Shown: one piece after another, positions 21,363 through 32,617 of the stretch
Layout: every line of letters starts with the position of its first letter
How positions within the stretch are numbered: position 1 is the stretch's first letter
Source of the DNA: Marinobacter sp. Arc7-DN-1
GTDB taxonomy: Bacteria; Pseudomonadota; Gammaproteobacteria; Pseudomonadales; Oleiphilaceae
Length of the DNA: 64,000 nt
Assembly (NCBI RefSeq): GCF_003441595.1
Contig: NZ_CP031848.1
Coordinates: forward strand, 868,001 to 932,000
Reading direction: 5' to 3'
Notes under the pieces: generated by a model
Seen by the model: only the letters and a program-made list of their open reading frames with translations
Database searches by the model: none
Told to the model about the DNA's origin: nothing
Translations under genes and position numbers: made by a program

Positions 21363-23543
21363 TTACTGCCCGTACTTCGCCTTCGCCTTGAGGCGGTATG
21401 CGTGCAGGAGCGGCTCGGTGTAGCCATTCGGCTGCTCACGGCCCTTCAGAACCAGATCCAGGGCCGCCTGGAAGGCCACACTGTCATCAAAGTTTCCGGC
21501 CATCGGGCGATACGCAGGATCACCGGCGTTCTGCTTGTCGACCACAGCTGCCATGCGCTTCATGGTTTCCATGATCTGCTCTTCAGAGCAGATGCCGTGG
21601 TGCAGCCAGTTGGCCAGCAACTGGGATGCAATCCGCAGGGTGGCACGGTCTTCCATCAGACCCACATCATTAATATCGGGCACCTTGGAACAACCAACGC
21701 CCTGATCAATCCAGCGTACAACATAACCGAGGATACCCTGGGCGTTGTTGTCCAGCTCTTGCTGGATGTCTTCGGCGCTCAGCGACGACGGATCGTCCAT
21801 CACCGGTACCGTCAGGATGTCTTCCAGGGCGGCACGGGTACGGCTTTCCAGCTGCTTCTGAACGTCAGCCACACTCACTTGATGGTAGTGAGTGGCATGC
21901 AGGGTGGCGGCGGTGGGAGACGGAACCCATGCAGTGTTGGCGCCAGCTTTCGGGTGACCGATCTTGGCCTCCAGCATGCCCGCCATCAGATCCGGCATGG
22001 CCCACATGCCCTTACCAATCTGGGCAACGCCACGGAAACCGGTCTCCAGACCAATGTCCACGTTCCACTGCTCGTAGGCGTTGATCCAGGTTGCCTGCTT
22101 CATCGCGCCTTTGCGAATGAACGGACCCAGTTCCATGGAGGTATGGATCTCGTCACCAGTGCGGTCCAGGAAGCCGGTGTTGATGAACACAGCACGCTCC
22201 TTGGCGGCATGGATACAGGCCTTCAGGTTAACCGTCGTGCGGCGCTCCTCGTCCATGATGCCAACTTTCAGGGTAAAACGTGGCATGCCCAGTGCGTCTT
22301 CAACACGACCAAAGAATTCGTTGGTGAACGCCACTTCTTCCGGGCCGTGCATCTTGGGCTTCACAATGTACATGGAGCCTTTGGTGCTGTTCTGGAACTT
22401 GCCATTGCCTTTCATGTCGTGAATGGCAATCAGCGAGGTGATCAGGCCATCCATCAGACCTTCCGGCACTTCGTTGCCGTCTTTCAGCAGAATGGCCGGG
22501 TTGGTCATCAGATGACCGACATTCCGGATAAACATGAGGCTGCGCCCTTTCAGGCTCAATTCGCCGCCGTCCGGTGCGGTGTAGGTGCGGTCCGCGTTCA
22601 TTTTACGGGTCAGTTGCTCGCCGCCCTTCTCGAAGGTTTCCTGCAGATCACCTTTCATCAGGCCGAGCCAGTTGCGGTAGGCCAGAGCCTTGTCGTCGGC
22701 ATCGACGGCCGCAACCGAATCTTCGCAATCCATGATGGTGGTCAGGGCAGACTCCATCAGTACGTCTTTCACATTGGCGCCGTCGTCCTTGCCAATCGGA
22801 TGGCTGGCGTCAATCTGAATCTCGAAGTGCATGCCGTTCTTGACCAGCAGCACGCCAGTGGGCGCATCGGCGGCACCGGTGTATCCGACAAAGCCGGCTT
22901 CGTCCTTCAGACCGGTGGCTTCACCATTCTGCAGCTTTACCACCAGCTTGCCACCCTCAACCAGGTACTTGGCAGCGTCTTTATGGCTACCGGAAACCAG
23001 CGGCGCGGAGCTGTCCAGCAGATCGCGGGCCCACTCGATGACCTTGGCGCCGCGTACCGGGTTATAGCCACGACCTTTCCCGGCACCGTTCTCTTCGGAG
23101 ATGGCATCAGTGCCGTACAGAGCGTCGTAAAGGCTGCCCCAGCGAGCGTTTGCCGCGTTAAGGGCAAAGCGGGCGTTCATGATCGGCACAACCAGCTGCG
23201 GGCCGGCCATGGTGGCGACTTCCGGATCAACATTGGCGGTCGAAATCTTGAATTCTGCGGGCTCGTCAACCAGATAACCAATGTCGTTCAGGAAAGATTT
23301 GTACTCGGCCATGTCCAGCTTCTGACCCTTGCGGTCCCGGTTCCAGCTGTCCATTTTTTCCTGGATCGCATCACGCTTTGCCAGCAGCTCGCGGTTGCGC
23401 GGCGCCAGCTCGTTCACGATCCTGTCGAATTCTGCCCAGAATTTGTCGGCATCGATTCCGGTACCCGGAATCGCTTCGTTGTTTACGAAATCATACAGAT
23501 TCTTTGCGACTTGAATGCCGCCGACTTGTACGCGTTCTGTCAT
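21363..23543 (-). CDS. glcB: Malate synthase G
   Basis: A 726-residue single-domain-family malate synthase (E. coli GlcB is 723) that condenses glyoxylate with acetyl-CoA to malate, allowing growth on two-carbon compounds and alkane-derived acetyl-CoA. Segments include [32 protein letters not shown] (in part), [11 protein letters not shown] and [17 protein letters not shown], which hold the acid residues and the conserved catalytic arginine region. I start at MTERVQVGG (23543), since the 19 residues before it are proline- and glycine-rich and unlike the family. It stands alone with a strong terminator; no isocitrate lyase is in the window. Confidence 0.96.
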   Translation of the reverse strand: MTERVQVGGIQVAKNLYDFVNNEAIPGTGIDADKFWAEFDRIVNELAPRNRELLAKRDAIQEKMDSWNRDRKGQKLDMAEYKSFLNDIGYLVDEPAEFKISTANVDPEVATMAGPQLVVPIMNARFALNAANARWGSLYDALYGTDAISEENGAGKGRGYNPVRGAKVIEWARDLLDSSAPLVSGSHKDAAKYLVEGGKLVVKLQNGEATGLKDEAGFVGYTGAADAPTGVLLVKNGMHFEIQIDASHPIGKDDGANVKDVLMESALTTIMDCEDSVAAVDADDKALAYRNWLGLMKGDLQETFEKGGEQLTRKMNADRTYTAPDGGELSLKGRSLMFIRNVGHLMTNPAILLKDGNEVPEGLMDGLITSLIAIHDMKGNGKFQNSTKGSMYIVKPKMHGPEEVAFTNEFFGRVEDALGMPRFTLKVGIMDEERRTTVNLKACIHAAKERAVFINTGFLDRTGDEIHTSMELGPFIRKGAMKQATWINAYEQWNVDIGLETGFRGVAQIGKGMWAMPDLMAGMLEAKIGHPKAGANTAWVPSPTAATLHATHYHQVSVADVQKQLESRTRAALEDILTVPVMDDPSSLSAEDIQQELDNNAQGILGYVVRWIDQGVGCSKVPDINDVGLMEDRATLRIASQLLANWLHHGICSEEQIMETMKRMAAVVDKQNAGDPAYRPMAGNFDDSVAFQAALDLVLKGREQPNGYTEPLLHAYRLKAKAKYGQ

Positions 23544-23693
23544 CGTTGTCTGCCTCAGTGGGTTACGTTTCCCGACTCCCCCTTCACCTTGAGGGGGCAT
23601 TCTAATTAGAGCGCCGCATTGTAAGGGAAAATCCTTACAAGATCATTCCTGCAGGCGCAAAACTGGTCTGACCAACCACCATTTCCCCGAAAT

Positions 23694-25082
23694 TCAACCT
23701 CTCCGCCAGCTCGTCCCCTCGCGGGAGTCGTCCAGAACAATGCCCTTCTCCGCGAGATCGTCGCGAATCCGGTCAGCCTCGGCAAAGTTCTTCGCCTTGC
23801 GGGCATCTGCCCGGGCCTGGATCAGCGTCTCAATGTCCTCGGCACTGAGTTCACTTCCAGTATCGGCCTGGAAGAAAGCCTCGGGATCCTGCTGCAGCAG
23901 GCCAAGTACGCCACCGAGTCTTACCAGCACCGCTGCGCTGCGCTTCGCTTCCTCTTCACGCCCGTCCCGACGATGCTGGTTGATCTCGTTAGCGACGGCG
24001 TGCAACACAGCAATCGCGCCTGCGGTGTTGAAATCATCATCCATCGCTTCGGCGAACCGCTGGTCGTACTCTGTTTCCGGCACATCCGCTACTTTAGCGG
24101 GCACAATGCCGCGCAGCGCATGGTAAAGCCGGGTGAGCGTGCGACCGGCCTCAGCCAGGTTTTCCTCGGAATAGTCCACCTGGCTCCGGTAATGACTGGA
24201 AACCAGGAAATAACGAACCACCTCCGCAGGGTACTTTTCCATAATCTCGCGGATGGTGAAGAAATTGCCCAGGGATTTGGACATCTTTTCCTTGTTCACC
24301 CGAATAGCTCCAGCGTGCATCCAGGTATTCACGAAGGTATGGCCGGTGGCGCACTCGGATTGGGCAATCTCGTTTTCATGGTGCGGGAACAACAGATCAG
24401 GGCCACCGCCATGAATATCAAAGGTGTCGCCCAGGCAGGCGGTGGACATTACCGAACACTCAATGTGCCAGCCCGGTCGACCATCACCCCAGGGTGAAGG
24501 CCAGCTCACCTCCCCCGCCTTGGCCGCTTTCCACAGTGCGAAATCCGCCGGGCTACGCTTGGCTTCCTGAACATCGACCCGGGCACCCGCCAGCAGATCT
24601 TCCAGCTTCTTTTTGCTGAGCTTGCCGTAGTCATCAAAGGAATCAACGGCAAAATACACATCGCCGTTATCGGCGGCATAGGCATGCCCCCCGGAAATCA
24701 GCTTATGGATCATCGCGATGATTTCGTCAATGAATGCCGTGGCCCGGGGCTCGTCGTCCGGAGACAGCACGCCCAGGCGGGCTTCGTCTTCGTGCATGGC
24801 TTTGATCATACGGTCAGTGAGCTCAGTGTAGGGCTCGCCGTTCTCGTCAGCACGACGCAGGATCTTGTCGTCAATATCGGTAATATTGCGAACATAGTTC
24901 ACCTCGTAACCCCGGTGGCGCAGGTAACGGGTGATCACATCAAACGCCACCAGAACCCTGGCATGGCCAAGATGGCAGTAGTCGTAAACCGTCATGCCGC
25001 AGACATAGATCCGGACCTTGCCCGGTTCAATAGGCCGCAGTTCTTCCTTCTGCTGGGTCAGCGTGTTGTAGATGCGGATCAC
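23694..25082 (-). CDS. cysS: Cysteinyl-tRNA synthetase
   Basis: A 462-residue class I synthetase charging tRNA-Cys. The zinc-binding cysteine is in YVCGMTVYD, the HIGH-type motif is HLGHARV, CSVMST supplies another zinc ligand, [10 protein letters not shown] the others, and KMSKSLGNF the KMSKS motif. The length matches E. coli CysS (461). It follows glnS with a four-base overlap, an arrangement common in Pseudomonas relatives. Confidence 0.97.
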   Translation of the reverse strand: MIRIYNTLTQQKEELRPIEPGKVRIYVCGMTVYDYCHLGHARVLVAFDVITRYLRHRGYEVNYVRNITDIDDKILRRADENGEPYTELTDRMIKAMHEDEARLGVLSPDDEPRATAFIDEIIAMIHKLISGGHAYAADNGDVYFAVDSFDDYGKLSKKKLEDLLAGARVDVQEAKRSPADFALWKAAKAGEVSWPSPWGDGRPGWHIECSVMSTACLGDTFDIHGGGPDLLFPHHENEIAQSECATGHTFVNTWMHAGAIRVNKEKMSKSLGNFFTIREIMEKYPAEVVRYFLVSSHYRSQVDYSEENLAEAGRTLTRLYHALRGIVPAKVADVPETEYDQRFAEAMDDDFNTAGAIAVLHAVANEINQHRRDGREEEAKRSAAVLVRLGGVLGLLQQDPEAFFQADTGSELSAEDIETLIQARADARKAKNFAEADRIRDDLAEKGIVLDDSREGTSWRRG

Positions 25083-26758
25083 TTGCCCCCCTTACCCCAG
25101 GAATCCCTGAGCGTTACGGTGCGGTTGAAAACCGGCCGGCCGGCACTGGCGGTGTGCTCCTGATCGCAGAAGAAATAGCCTTCGCGCTCGAACTGGTAGG
25201 GCAGATCGGTACGAGGCTGCGCCAGACTCTTCTCGACCCGGGCGCCTTTGAGAACGACCAGAGATTCCGGATTCAGGTGATCCATCAGATCGCTGTCCTT
25301 ATCGCTGTCCGGCGATTCATGGCTGAACAGGCGGTCGTACAGGTTGATGTCCGCTTCCACACTGTCAGTTGCGGACACCCAGTGAACAACGCCGTTAGGC
25401 TTGTAGCCCTCGGGATTCACACCCAGGGTGTCCGGATCGTATTCGCACTTGAGCTCAACAATCTCGCCGCTGTCGTCTCGGATAACTTCCCGGCAGGTCA
25501 TCACATATCCGCCCCGCAGGCGTACCGCCTGATCCGGCGCCAGCCGCTTCCATTTCCGCGGAGGCTCCATGTCGAAATCTTCCCGGTCAATATACAGGGT
25601 CCGGGTCCAGGGCACTTCGCGCTCGCCCATTTCCGGGTTTTGCGGGTGCACGGGCAACGTCAGGGTCTCGCTCTGGCCGGCCGGATAGTTGGTCAGCGTC
25701 ACCTTCAGTGGCCGCATCACACACATGGCGCGCGGGGCCCGGTTGTTCAGATCTTCCCGGATGGCATGCTCCAGCATACCCACATCCACAGTGCCACCGG
25801 CCTTATTCACGCCGATCATATCGCAGAAGGTGCGAATGGACTCGGGGGTATAACCGCGCCGGCGCATACCGGAAATGGTGGGCATCCGCGGGTCATTCCA
25901 GCCATCAACAGCCCCCTCATCCACCAGGCGCCTGAGTTTGCGCTTGGAAGTAATGGTGTAATTCAGGTTCAGCCGGGCAAACTCGATCTGGCGCGGGTGA
26001 CAGGGGACTGAGATGTTATCCAGGACCCAGTCATACAGCGGCCGGTGATCCTCGAATTCCAGGGTACAGAGCGAATGGGTGATTCCCTCCATAGCGTCCG
26101 AAATCGGATGGGTGAAATCGTACATCGGGTAGATGCACCATTTGTCGCCGGTCTGGTGGTGCTCGGCGTACCGGATACGGTAAAGAATCGGATCCCGCAA
26201 ATTAATGTTCGGGGACGCCATATCAATCTTGGCCCGCAAAACCAGCTCACCGTTCTGGTACTTGCCGTCGCGCATGTCGCGGAACAGTTGCAGGCTTTCT
26301 TCAATCGGGCGATCACGATAGGGGCTGTTTCTGCCCGGCTCTCTCAGGCTGCCCCGGTACTCGGCCATTTCGTCGGCATTCAGGGCGCACACGTAAGCCT
26401 TGTCCCGGGTAATCAGTTCCTCGGCAAACTCATACAGGGCGTCGAAGTAATCCGACGCGTAGCGAACCTCGCCGGCCCACTCGTAGCCAAGCCACTCCAC
26501 GTCCTGCTTGATGGCGTCGATGTATTCCTGGTTTTCCTTCTCCGGGTTGGTGTCGTCAAACCGCAGGTTACAGTCTCCGGAAAAGGTTTCGGCGATACCA
26601 AAGTTCAGGCAAATCGACTTGGCGTGGCCAATGTGCAGGTAGCCGTTGGGCTCCGGCGGAAAACGGGTGACCACCTTGCCGGTATGCTCTCCGTTGGCGA
26701 TGGCGTCTTCGATCAGGCTCTGGATAAAGTTGTGGGCTTTCTTCGACTCGGCGCTCAT
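25079..26758 (-). CDS. glnS: Glutaminyl-tRNA synthetase
   Basis: A 559-residue class I synthetase. It starts [20 protein letters not shown] at 26758; a longer open frame reads upstream to 27337 but that part overlaps ppiB antisense and is not GlnS. The motif [21 protein letters not shown] (in part) carries HIGH, and ITSKRKL corresponds to the KMSKS loop. The length matches E. coli GlnS (554). Overlaps cysS by four bases and is divergent from ppiB. Confidence 0.97.
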   Translation of the reverse strand: MSAESKKAHNFIQSLIEDAIANGEHTGKVVTRFPPEPNGYLHIGHAKSICLNFGIAETFSGDCNLRFDDTNPEKENQEYIDAIKQDVEWLGYEWAGEVRYASDYFDALYEFAEELITRDKAYVCALNADEMAEYRGSLREPGRNSPYRDRPIEESLQLFRDMRDGKYQNGELVLRAKIDMASPNINLRDPILYRIRYAEHHQTGDKWCIYPMYDFTHPISDAMEGITHSLCTLEFEDHRPLYDWVLDNISVPCHPRQIEFARLNLNYTITSKRKLRRLVDEGAVDGWNDPRMPTISGMRRRGYTPESIRTFCDMIGVNKAGGTVDVGMLEHAIREDLNNRAPRAMCVMRPLKVTLTNYPAGQSETLTLPVHPQNPEMGEREVPWTRTLYIDREDFDMEPPRKWKRLAPDQAVRLRGGYVMTCREVIRDDSGEIVELKCEYDPDTLGVNPEGYKPNGVVHWVSATDSVEADINLYDRLFSHESPDSDKDSDLMDHLNPESLVVLKGARVEKSLAQPRTDLPYQFEREGYFFCDQEHTASAGRPVFNRTVTLRDSWGKGGK

Positions 26759-26896
26759 ACAATCTCTGTTAAAAGGGGAGTGAATCTTAAACCGCGTATT
26801 ATACTCACAAATCCTTGCCGGACTCATGCATAGCGGGAAAGTCTTGAGTACAATGGGGCCCGTAACGCATTCAACCATTACGAACAGGAAAACCTG

Positions 26897-27406
26897 ATGA
26901 TTCTGCTGACAACCAACTACGGTGACATCAAGCTCGAACTGGACTACGACAAGGCACCGGAAACCGCCAGGAACTTTGAACAGTACGTCCGCGACGGCTT
27001 TTACGATGGTCTGATTTTTCACCGTGTGATCAGCAACTTCATGATTCAGGGCGGCGGATTTGAGCCGGGCATGACACCCCGCAAAACCCGGGATTCCATC
27101 CAGAACGAGGCTGATAACGGCCTGAGCAACATGCAGGGAACCATTGCCATGGCCCGCACCATGGACCCTCATTCCGCCACGGCCCAGTTCTTTATCAACG
27201 TTGAGAACAACGGTTTTCTGGACCACACCGCCAAGAACGCCGAGGGCTGGGGTTACTGTGTTTTCGGCAAGGTGGTTGAAGGCATGGAAACGGTCAACGC
27301 CATTCGTGCTGTGCGCACCACCATGCGCGGCGGACACCAGGACGTTCCCGCGGATGATGTGGTCATTGAGAAAGCCGAAGTTCTGGAGGACGGAGGCGCG
27401 GCGTGA
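26897..27406 (+). CDS. ppiB: Cyclophilin-type peptidyl-prolyl isomerase B
   Basis: A 169-residue cytoplasmic cyclophilin without a signal peptide. It contains [14 protein letters not shown], the active-site arginine motif of cyclophilins, and [18 protein letters not shown]. It accelerates proline isomerisation. The ribosome site AGGAAAACCTG precedes ATG 26897. Its stop overlaps the lpxH start by four bases, the same ppiB-lpxH pair found in E. coli. Confidence 0.96.
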   Translation: MILLTTNYGDIKLELDYDKAPETARNFEQYVRDGFYDGLIFHRVISNFMIQGGGFEPGMTPRKTRDSIQNEADNGLSNMQGTIAMARTMDPHSATAQFFINVENNGFLDHTAKNAEGWGYCVFGKVVEGMETVNAIRAVRTTMRGGHQDVPADDVVIEKAEVLEDGGAA

Positions 27407-28128
27407 CCACGCTGTTTATCTCGGATCTTCATCTGGAAGAATCACGCCCGGACATCACCGGGGCATTCCTGGCCTTTCTTGAGCAAAAAGCCGCCGGGGC
27501 TGAACAGCTCTACATCCTTGGCGACTTTTTTGAGGCCTGGATTGGGGACGATGAGCGCACACCGCTGCAGGAAAAGGTTGCTGCCGCCCTTCGCAAAGTG
27601 AGAGACGGGGGCACCGAGATCTTTCTGATGCATGGCAACCGGGATTTCCTTATCGGCGAGGATTTCTGCGATCGTGCCGGGGCGACGTTGCTGGAAGATC
27701 CCTGCGTGATCGATCTATATGGCACGCCAACCCTGCTGATGCATGGTGACAGCCTGTGCACCGCCGATGAGGAGTACCAGAAGTTCCGTGCCAACATGCG
27801 CAACCCGCAATGGCAAAAGATGATTCTCCAGCGGCCGCTGAAAGATCGCCAGCAGATGGCCCGCCAACTGCGGGAAATCAGCATGGCCAAAAATCAGGGC
27901 AAGGAAGAGTTCATCATGGACGTAACACCCGAGGAAGTGGTCCGGGAGCTGGAAGCCCACGGCGTGCAACGGATGATCCACGGCCACACACACCGTCCGG
28001 CGGAGCATGCGCTGACTGCGAATGGGCAGCCAGCGAAGCGGATTGTCCTGGGCGACTGGGCCGAGAACGTCTGGTGGCTGGAAGTGACGCCCGGCGCTTC
28101 ACCCCTTCTCGACAAACACCCGCTGTAA
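27403..28128 (+). CDS. lpxH: UDP-2,3-diacylglucosamine diphosphatase
   Basis: A 241-residue calcineurin-like metallophosphoesterase of lipid A synthesis, cleaving UDP-2,3-diacylglucosamine to lipid X and UMP at the inner membrane surface. Metal-binding motifs are complete: [31 protein letters not shown] and [10 protein letters not shown]. The start is GTG at 27403, overlapping the ppiB stop. A strong terminator follows at 28133. Confidence 0.96.
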   Translation: MTTLFISDLHLEESRPDITGAFLAFLEQKAAGAEQLYILGDFFEAWIGDDERTPLQEKVAAALRKVRDGGTEIFLMHGNRDFLIGEDFCDRAGATLLEDPCVIDLYGTPTLLMHGDSLCTADEEYQKFRANMRNPQWQKMILQRPLKDRQQMARQLREISMAKNQGKEEFIMDVTPEEVVRELEAHGVQRMIHGHTHRPAEHALTANGQPAKRIVLGDWAENVWWLEVTPGASPLLDKHPL

Positions 28129-28132
28129 CGTA

Positions 28133-28160
28133 GAAAGGCCGGGCCATTGCCCGGCCTTTC
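28133..28160. terminator. Bidirectional terminator between lpxH and aapP
   Basis: GAAAGGCCGGGC, loop CATT, then its exact reverse complement. It lies between two convergent genes. Confidence 0.85.
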
Positions 28161-28164
28161 CGTC

Positions 28165-28977
28165 TCAGTTGTGCAGAATCTGCTCCAGGAACTTCCGGGT
28201 TCTCGGTTCTCTGGGGTTGGAGAAAAACTCCTGGGGCGGAGCCTCTTCCACAATCTCACCGCTATCCATAAAGATCACCCGGTCCGCCACCGTTTTGGCA
28301 AACCCCATTTCATGGGTGACGCAGATCATGGTCATGCCACTTTTCGCCAATTCCACCATAACGTCGAGCACTTCCTTGATCATTTCCGGGTCCAGTGCCG
28401 AGGTGGGCTCGTCGAACAGCATGATTTTCGGCTTCATGCACAAGGCCCGGGCAATGGCCACCCGCTGCTGCTGGCCACCGGACAACTGACCCGGGTACTT
28501 GTTGGCCTGATCGGGAATCTTAACCCTTTCCAGGTATTCCATTGCGCTCGCTTCAGCTTCCTTGCGGGGGGTCTTCCGGACCCAGATGGGCGACAGACAA
28601 CAGTTCTCCAGCACGGTCAGGTGCGGAAAAAGATTGAAGTGCTGAAACACCATGCCGACTTCCCGGCGCACGGTGTCAATCTGGCGCACATCATCGGTCA
28701 ACTCCACATCATCCACCACGATTTTGCCCTGCTGATGCTCTTCCAGCCGGTTAATGCAGCGGATGAATGTGGATTTGCCGGAACCTGACGGGCCACAGAT
28801 AACGATGCGCTCGCCCTGCTTCACGGTCAGGTTCAGATCTTTCAGAACGTGAAAGTCCCCATACCATTTGTGCATACCCTCGACTCGAATAATATCGACT
28901 TTCGGCTCACTCCGGCTCTCGGCATTCTGCTGGCTGTCCGGTGTTCGGGTGGTTTCTGTCATTGGATTACCCATCAT
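28165..28977 (-). CDS. aapP: General L-amino acid ABC transporter ATP-binding protein
   Basis: A 270-residue ABC ATPase of the PAAT family: Walker [11 protein letters not shown] (about residue 60), the signature [15 protein letters not shown], Walker [14 protein letters not shown] and the switch histidine in VTHEMGFA. It energises uptake of polar amino acids through AapQ and AapM. The unusual charged N-terminal extension of about 28 residues precedes the conserved [14 protein letters not shown]. Last gene of aapJQMP; its ATG overlaps the aapM stop. Assignment to Aap rather than another PAAT system rests on the two long permease genes. Confidence 0.92.
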   Translation of the reverse strand: MMGNPMTETTRTPDSQQNAESRSEPKVDIIRVEGMHKWYGDFHVLKDLNLTVKQGERIVICGPSGSGKSTFIRCINRLEEHQQGKIVVDDVELTDDVRQIDTVRREVGMVFQHFNLFPHLTVLENCCLSPIWVRKTPRKEAEASAMEYLERVKIPDQANKYPGQLSGGQQQRVAIARALCMKPKIMLFDEPTSALDPEMIKEVLDVMVELAKSGMTMICVTHEMGFAKTVADRVIFMDSGEIVEEAPPQEFFSNPREPRTRKFLEQILHN

Positions 28978-30062
28978 GATTTATGACCAGTGTCGAGTTT
29001 GCGCTCCAGCTTCTGGCTGTACCGGGAAATGCCAAAACAGAACACCCAGAAACTGAAGGCAACGAAGACATACCCCTCAATGGCGACGTTCTGCCAGGCG
29101 GGGTCCGTTATGGTTGATTGAACTGCGCCAAGGATGTCGAACAGGCCGATGATCAGCACCAGCGTGGTGTCCTTGAACAGCGCTATAAACGTGTTAACGA
29201 TCCCGGGAATGACCATCTTGAGGGCCTGGGGCAGAATGATCAGCCCGGTTTTTTTCCAGTACCCGAGCCCCAGCGCGTCCGCTGCCTCGTACTGCCCCCG
29301 CGGAATGGCCTGCAGGCCGCCCCGGATAACTTCCGCCATGTAGGCCGACTGCCAGAGGGTAATGCCGATCAGTGCCCGCATCAGCTTCTCGAAGTTCATG
29401 CCTTCCGGCAAAAACAGCGGCAGCATCACAGACGCCATGAACAGCACGGTAATCAGCGGAACCGCCCGCCAGACCTCGATAAACACGACACAAAGGCCGC
29501 GAATAATGGGCATATCCGAACGCCGCCCCAGGGCCAGAAGAATACCGATGGGCAGGGACGCGATTATGCCGATATAGGCAATGATCAGCGTCAGCATCAG
29601 GCCGCCCCATTTGGCGCTGTCCACTGCCTCAAGGCCAAAGCTGCCGCCCGGGATCAGGAAATAGCCGACCACCGGCAGGCCAGTCATGCCGAAAATGCCC
29701 AGCCACTTGCGGCCCGGTAAGTTCTCAATGAACTGGGGCACGAACGACAGAGCCAGCAGGGCGAACATCACATCGATACGCCACTGCAGGGAATCCGGAT
29801 AAAACCCGTAGATAAAGAAATTCAGGCGCTGGTTGATAAACAGCCAGCAGGCACCGGCGCCCGTGCAGTCGCTCGGCTCACTGCCCTTGAAGTCGGCCTC
29901 AAGGAACAACCAGTTCAGCACTGGCCCCACGCTGGTTACCAACAGGTAGCCCACGATCAGGGTCAACAGGGTGTTGTACCAACTGGAGAACAGATGCATC
30001 CGCATCCACGCTACCGGGCCCAGAGTTTTCCTGGGTGGTTTCATTACAGACTCAGCCATCAT
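28974..30062 (-). CDS. aapM: General L-amino acid ABC transporter permease AapM
   Basis: A 362-residue inner-membrane permease. The C-terminal half is the PAAT permease domain with the EAA-like loop ([23 protein letters not shown]). The N-terminal half has extra membrane segments ([20 protein letters not shown]) and a periplasmic stretch with two cysteines, a layout typical of AapM/BztC proteins, which are longer than ordinary HisM-type permeases. Overlaps aapQ and aapP by four bases on each side, so the operon is tightly coupled. Confidence 0.9.
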   Translation of the reverse strand: MMAESVMKPPRKTLGPVAWMRMHLFSSWYNTLLTLIVGYLLVTSVGPVLNWLFLEADFKGSEPSDCTGAGACWLFINQRLNFFIYGFYPDSLQWRIDVMFALLALSFVPQFIENLPGRKWLGIFGMTGLPVVGYFLIPGGSFGLEAVDSAKWGGLMLTLIIAYIGIIASLPIGILLALGRRSDMPIIRGLCVVFIEVWRAVPLITVLFMASVMLPLFLPEGMNFEKLMRALIGITLWQSAYMAEVIRGGLQAIPRGQYEAADALGLGYWKKTGLIILPQALKMVIPGIVNTFIALFKDTTLVLIIGLFDILGAVQSTITDPAWQNVAIEGYVFVAFSFWVFCFGISRYSQKLERKLDTGHKS

Positions 30063-31246
30063 CGCTCCTTAATCGCCACAGCCCGGTTATAAATGTTCAT
30101 AAACAGGGAAATGAGTAGACTGATTGTCAGATAAACGGCCATCGTAATCGCAACGACTTCAACGGCCTGGCCTGTCTGGTTCAGGGTCGTCCCCATGAAC
30201 ACCGCCACCAGATCGGGATAGCCGATCGCTGTCGCCAGCGAGGAGTTCTTGACCAGATTCAGGTACTGGCTCGTTAACGGCGGAATAATCACCCGCATGG
30301 CTTGCGGAATAACGACCAGACGCAGGGTGAGACTGTTCGGCAGCCCCAGCGCTTTGGAGGCTTCTGTCTGGCCCTTACTCACGGAAAGGATGCCGGAGCG
30401 GACAATCTCCGCGATGAAACTGGCCGTATAGAGAGATAGCGCAATCCATAGGGCCGCCAACTCCGGAATGATGGAAATGCCACCGCCGAAGTTGAACCCT
30501 TTCAGGGCCGGAAAGTCCCAGGTCAGCGGTTGCCCCGCCATCAGGTACGCCAGCACCGGCACCAGAACCAGAACGGCGAGACCCACCTTGAATGTGGGAA
30601 AGATCTGCCCGGTGGCCAACTGACGTTTTTTGGCCCAGGTTCGCAGAGCCACAACCGCAACGACGGCGGCGATCACCCCACCCCAGACCAGGCCGAAGCC
30701 ATCCTGGGCCACCGGTTCCGGCAGGTACAGGCCCCGGTTATTCAGGAACAGCGCATTGCCCACCTCGACACTTTGCCGGGGCGAAGGCAGATTACTGAGC
30801 ACCGCAAAGTACCAGAAGAAGATTTGCAGCAGCAGTGGGATGTTGCGGATCACTTCGATGTAAACCAGGGCAACCTTGGCCACCAGCCAATTACTGGACA
30901 GTCGGGCAACCCCGAGAATAAAGCCGAGAATCGTGGCAGCGACGACACCCATGGCGGAGACCAGCAGGGTGTTGGTGAGCCCCACCCAGAAGGTCCGGCC
31001 ATACGACATGGTGGCGTCGTAGGGGACCAAGCTCATGATGATGCCAAAGCCGGCGGTTTCATCGAGAAAGCCGAAACCGGTGCTGATGCCACGGCTTTCC
31101 ATGTTGGACAGTGTGTTATCGATCAGGGTCCAGCCAGCCCAGAAGACCAGCGACAGAGTAACGAGCTGAAAGAAGATGGAACGAATACGCGGATCATACC
31201 AGGGTTTGGGACCCGCAGGTCTCGAATCAGTTGTTTGTCTTTTCAT
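30059..31246 (-). CDS. aapQ: General L-amino acid ABC transporter permease AapQ
   Basis: A 395-residue inner-membrane permease pairing with AapM. It starts MKRQTTDSRPAGPKPWYDPR and has an N-terminal membrane helix, the partial permease core TFWVGLTNTLLVSAMGVVAA, a large central insertion rich in hydrophobic segments (about residues 170-255), and the EAA loop RSGILSVSKGQTEASKALGLP. The split core with central insertion is the AapQ/BztB pattern. It is about 100 bp after aapJ and overlaps aapM. Confidence 0.9.
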   Translation of the reverse strand: MKRQTTDSRPAGPKPWYDPRIRSIFFQLVTLSLVFWAGWTLIDNTLSNMESRGISTGFGFLDETAGFGIIMSLVPYDATMSYGRTFWVGLTNTLLVSAMGVVAATILGFILGVARLSSNWLVAKVALVYIEVIRNIPLLLQIFFWYFAVLSNLPSPRQSVEVGNALFLNNRGLYLPEPVAQDGFGLVWGGVIAAVVAVVALRTWAKKRQLATGQIFPTFKVGLAVLVLVPVLAYLMAGQPLTWDFPALKGFNFGGGISIIPELAALWIALSLYTASFIAEIVRSGILSVSKGQTEASKALGLPNSLTLRLVVIPQAMRVIIPPLTSQYLNLVKNSSLATAIGYPDLVAVFMGTTLNQTGQAVEVVAITMAVYLTISLLISLFMNIYNRAVAIKER

Positions 31247-31344
31247 GCATTTTCCCGAAAAGCTTCCGTGCGGTTAAACACATCATCACAGATTGACCGG
31301 AGGCAAAGCTCACCGGGAGCCCGCCCCCTGTCCGCTCTCAGGTG

Positions 31345-32370
31345 TTAACGAACCGGTGGCGCATACATGATGCCGCCTTCGGTCCACAGTGCGTTGAGAC
31401 CGCGATCAAGACCCAGCGCGGTGTCTGGTCCGACATTACGGTTGTACATCTCACCGTAGTTGCCAACCTGTTTCACCACCTTGTACCCGAAATCCGCCGG
31501 CACGCCCAACTTGGCGCCCATGTCACCGTCGGATCCAAGCAGACGCTGGATATTCGGGTTATCCGACTTCAGCATGTCGTCCACGTTCTCCATGGTGACG
31601 CCCAGTTCCTCGGCGTTGATCTGGGCGAAAAGAACCCACTTCACTATGTTGAACCATTGGTCATCACCCTGGCGCACCACGGGGCCCAGGGGCTCTTTGG
31701 AGATAGTGTTTGGCAGAATCTTGGCCGAGGACGGGTCGGCGAGCTTGGACCGAAGTGCCGCAAGCTGCGACCGGTCGGATGTCAGCACATCACACCGGCC
31801 AGAGGCAAACCCCTGCACTGTCTGCTCGGATGTATCAAATACAATCGGCTTGAACTCCATGCCCTTGGCCCGGAAATAGTCGGCAAGGTTCAGTTCGGTG
31901 GTAGTACCCGCCTGGATACACACGGTTGCACCATCAAGCTGGGTGGCATCGTCCACACCGATGCCCTTATTAATCAGGAAGCCCTGACCGTCATAGTAAT
32001 TGACACCGGTGAAGTTCAGACCCAGGGAGGCATCACGGGTCAGGGTCCAGGTGGTATTCCGGGACAATATATCGATTTCACCGGACTGCAGTGCTGTCAA
32101 GCGCTCCTTGGCGGTCAGTGGGGTGAACTGGACAGCCTTGGCGTCACCAAAGATGGCAGCGGCCACAGCCCGGCAGGTATCCACATCAATGCCTGTCCAG
32201 TTGCCCTTCTCATCAGGCTGTGAAAATCCGGGAAGACCACTGGTCACACCGCATTGCAGGTGCCCTTTCTCCTTGACACTTTCGAGCGTTGTGGCCGCGC
32301 TAGCGGTTGAAGCGGTGAATGCACCCAGAATCAGGGCGGCGCCGACGGCAATCGACTTGGCGTTATTCAT
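31345..32370 (-). CDS. aapJ: General L-amino acid ABC transporter binding protein
   Basis: A 341-residue periplasmic protein. A signal peptide is clear (MNNAKSIAVGAALILGAFTA ... ASA, cleavage near residue 25). The mature part has the SBP_bac_3 fold with SGLPGFSQPDEKGNWTGIDVD and LSRNTTWTLTRD, the ligand-contact segments of polar amino-acid binding proteins. Its length exceeds that of HisJ (about 260) and fits AapJ/BztA. First gene of aapJQMP, with its promoter probably in 32,371-32,600, where I see no certain box. Confidence 0.93.
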   Translation of the reverse strand: MNNAKSIAVGAALILGAFTASTASAATTLESVKEKGHLQCGVTSGLPGFSQPDEKGNWTGIDVDTCRAVAAAIFGDAKAVQFTPLTAKERLTALQSGEIDILSRNTTWTLTRDASLGLNFTGVNYYDGQGFLINKGIGVDDATQLDGATVCIQAGTTTELNLADYFRAKGMEFKPIVFDTSEQTVQGFASGRCDVLTSDRSQLAALRSKLADPSSAKILPNTISKEPLGPVVRQGDDQWFNIVKWVLFAQINAEELGVTMENVDDMLKSDNPNIQRLLGSDGDMGAKLGVPADFGYKVVKQVGNYGEMYNRNVGPDTALGLDRGLNALWTEGGIMYAPPVR

Positions 32371-32617
32371 TTATTATCTCCGAAGTTCCGTTGGTTATAC
32401 GAGCAACGGTTCTCAGCAATTTATGAGCCAGAGAACTTAACACGTTGATTTATTGTGTTTATTCTATTACGAGGCGTTTCCGCTAACACACTTCGGCCAC
32501 ACCACTGTGCAAACCGGGCCTCAGTTCGGCGCACGGGGAGACTACAGGTCGGTGGAAAGGTGTTTTCCAGAACGCTCAGTTACAAGATAGAACATAGATC
32601 AGGGTTTGAACTGATTT

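Noticed and set aside
21402..23609. A 735-codon plus-strand open frame opposite glcB
   Set aside because: It is antisense to malate synthase G and has no recognisable motif.
25079..27337. A longer GlnS reading from 27337
   Set aside because: The extra 193 residues are antisense to ppiB and unlike any GlnS; the start at 26758 fits the family.
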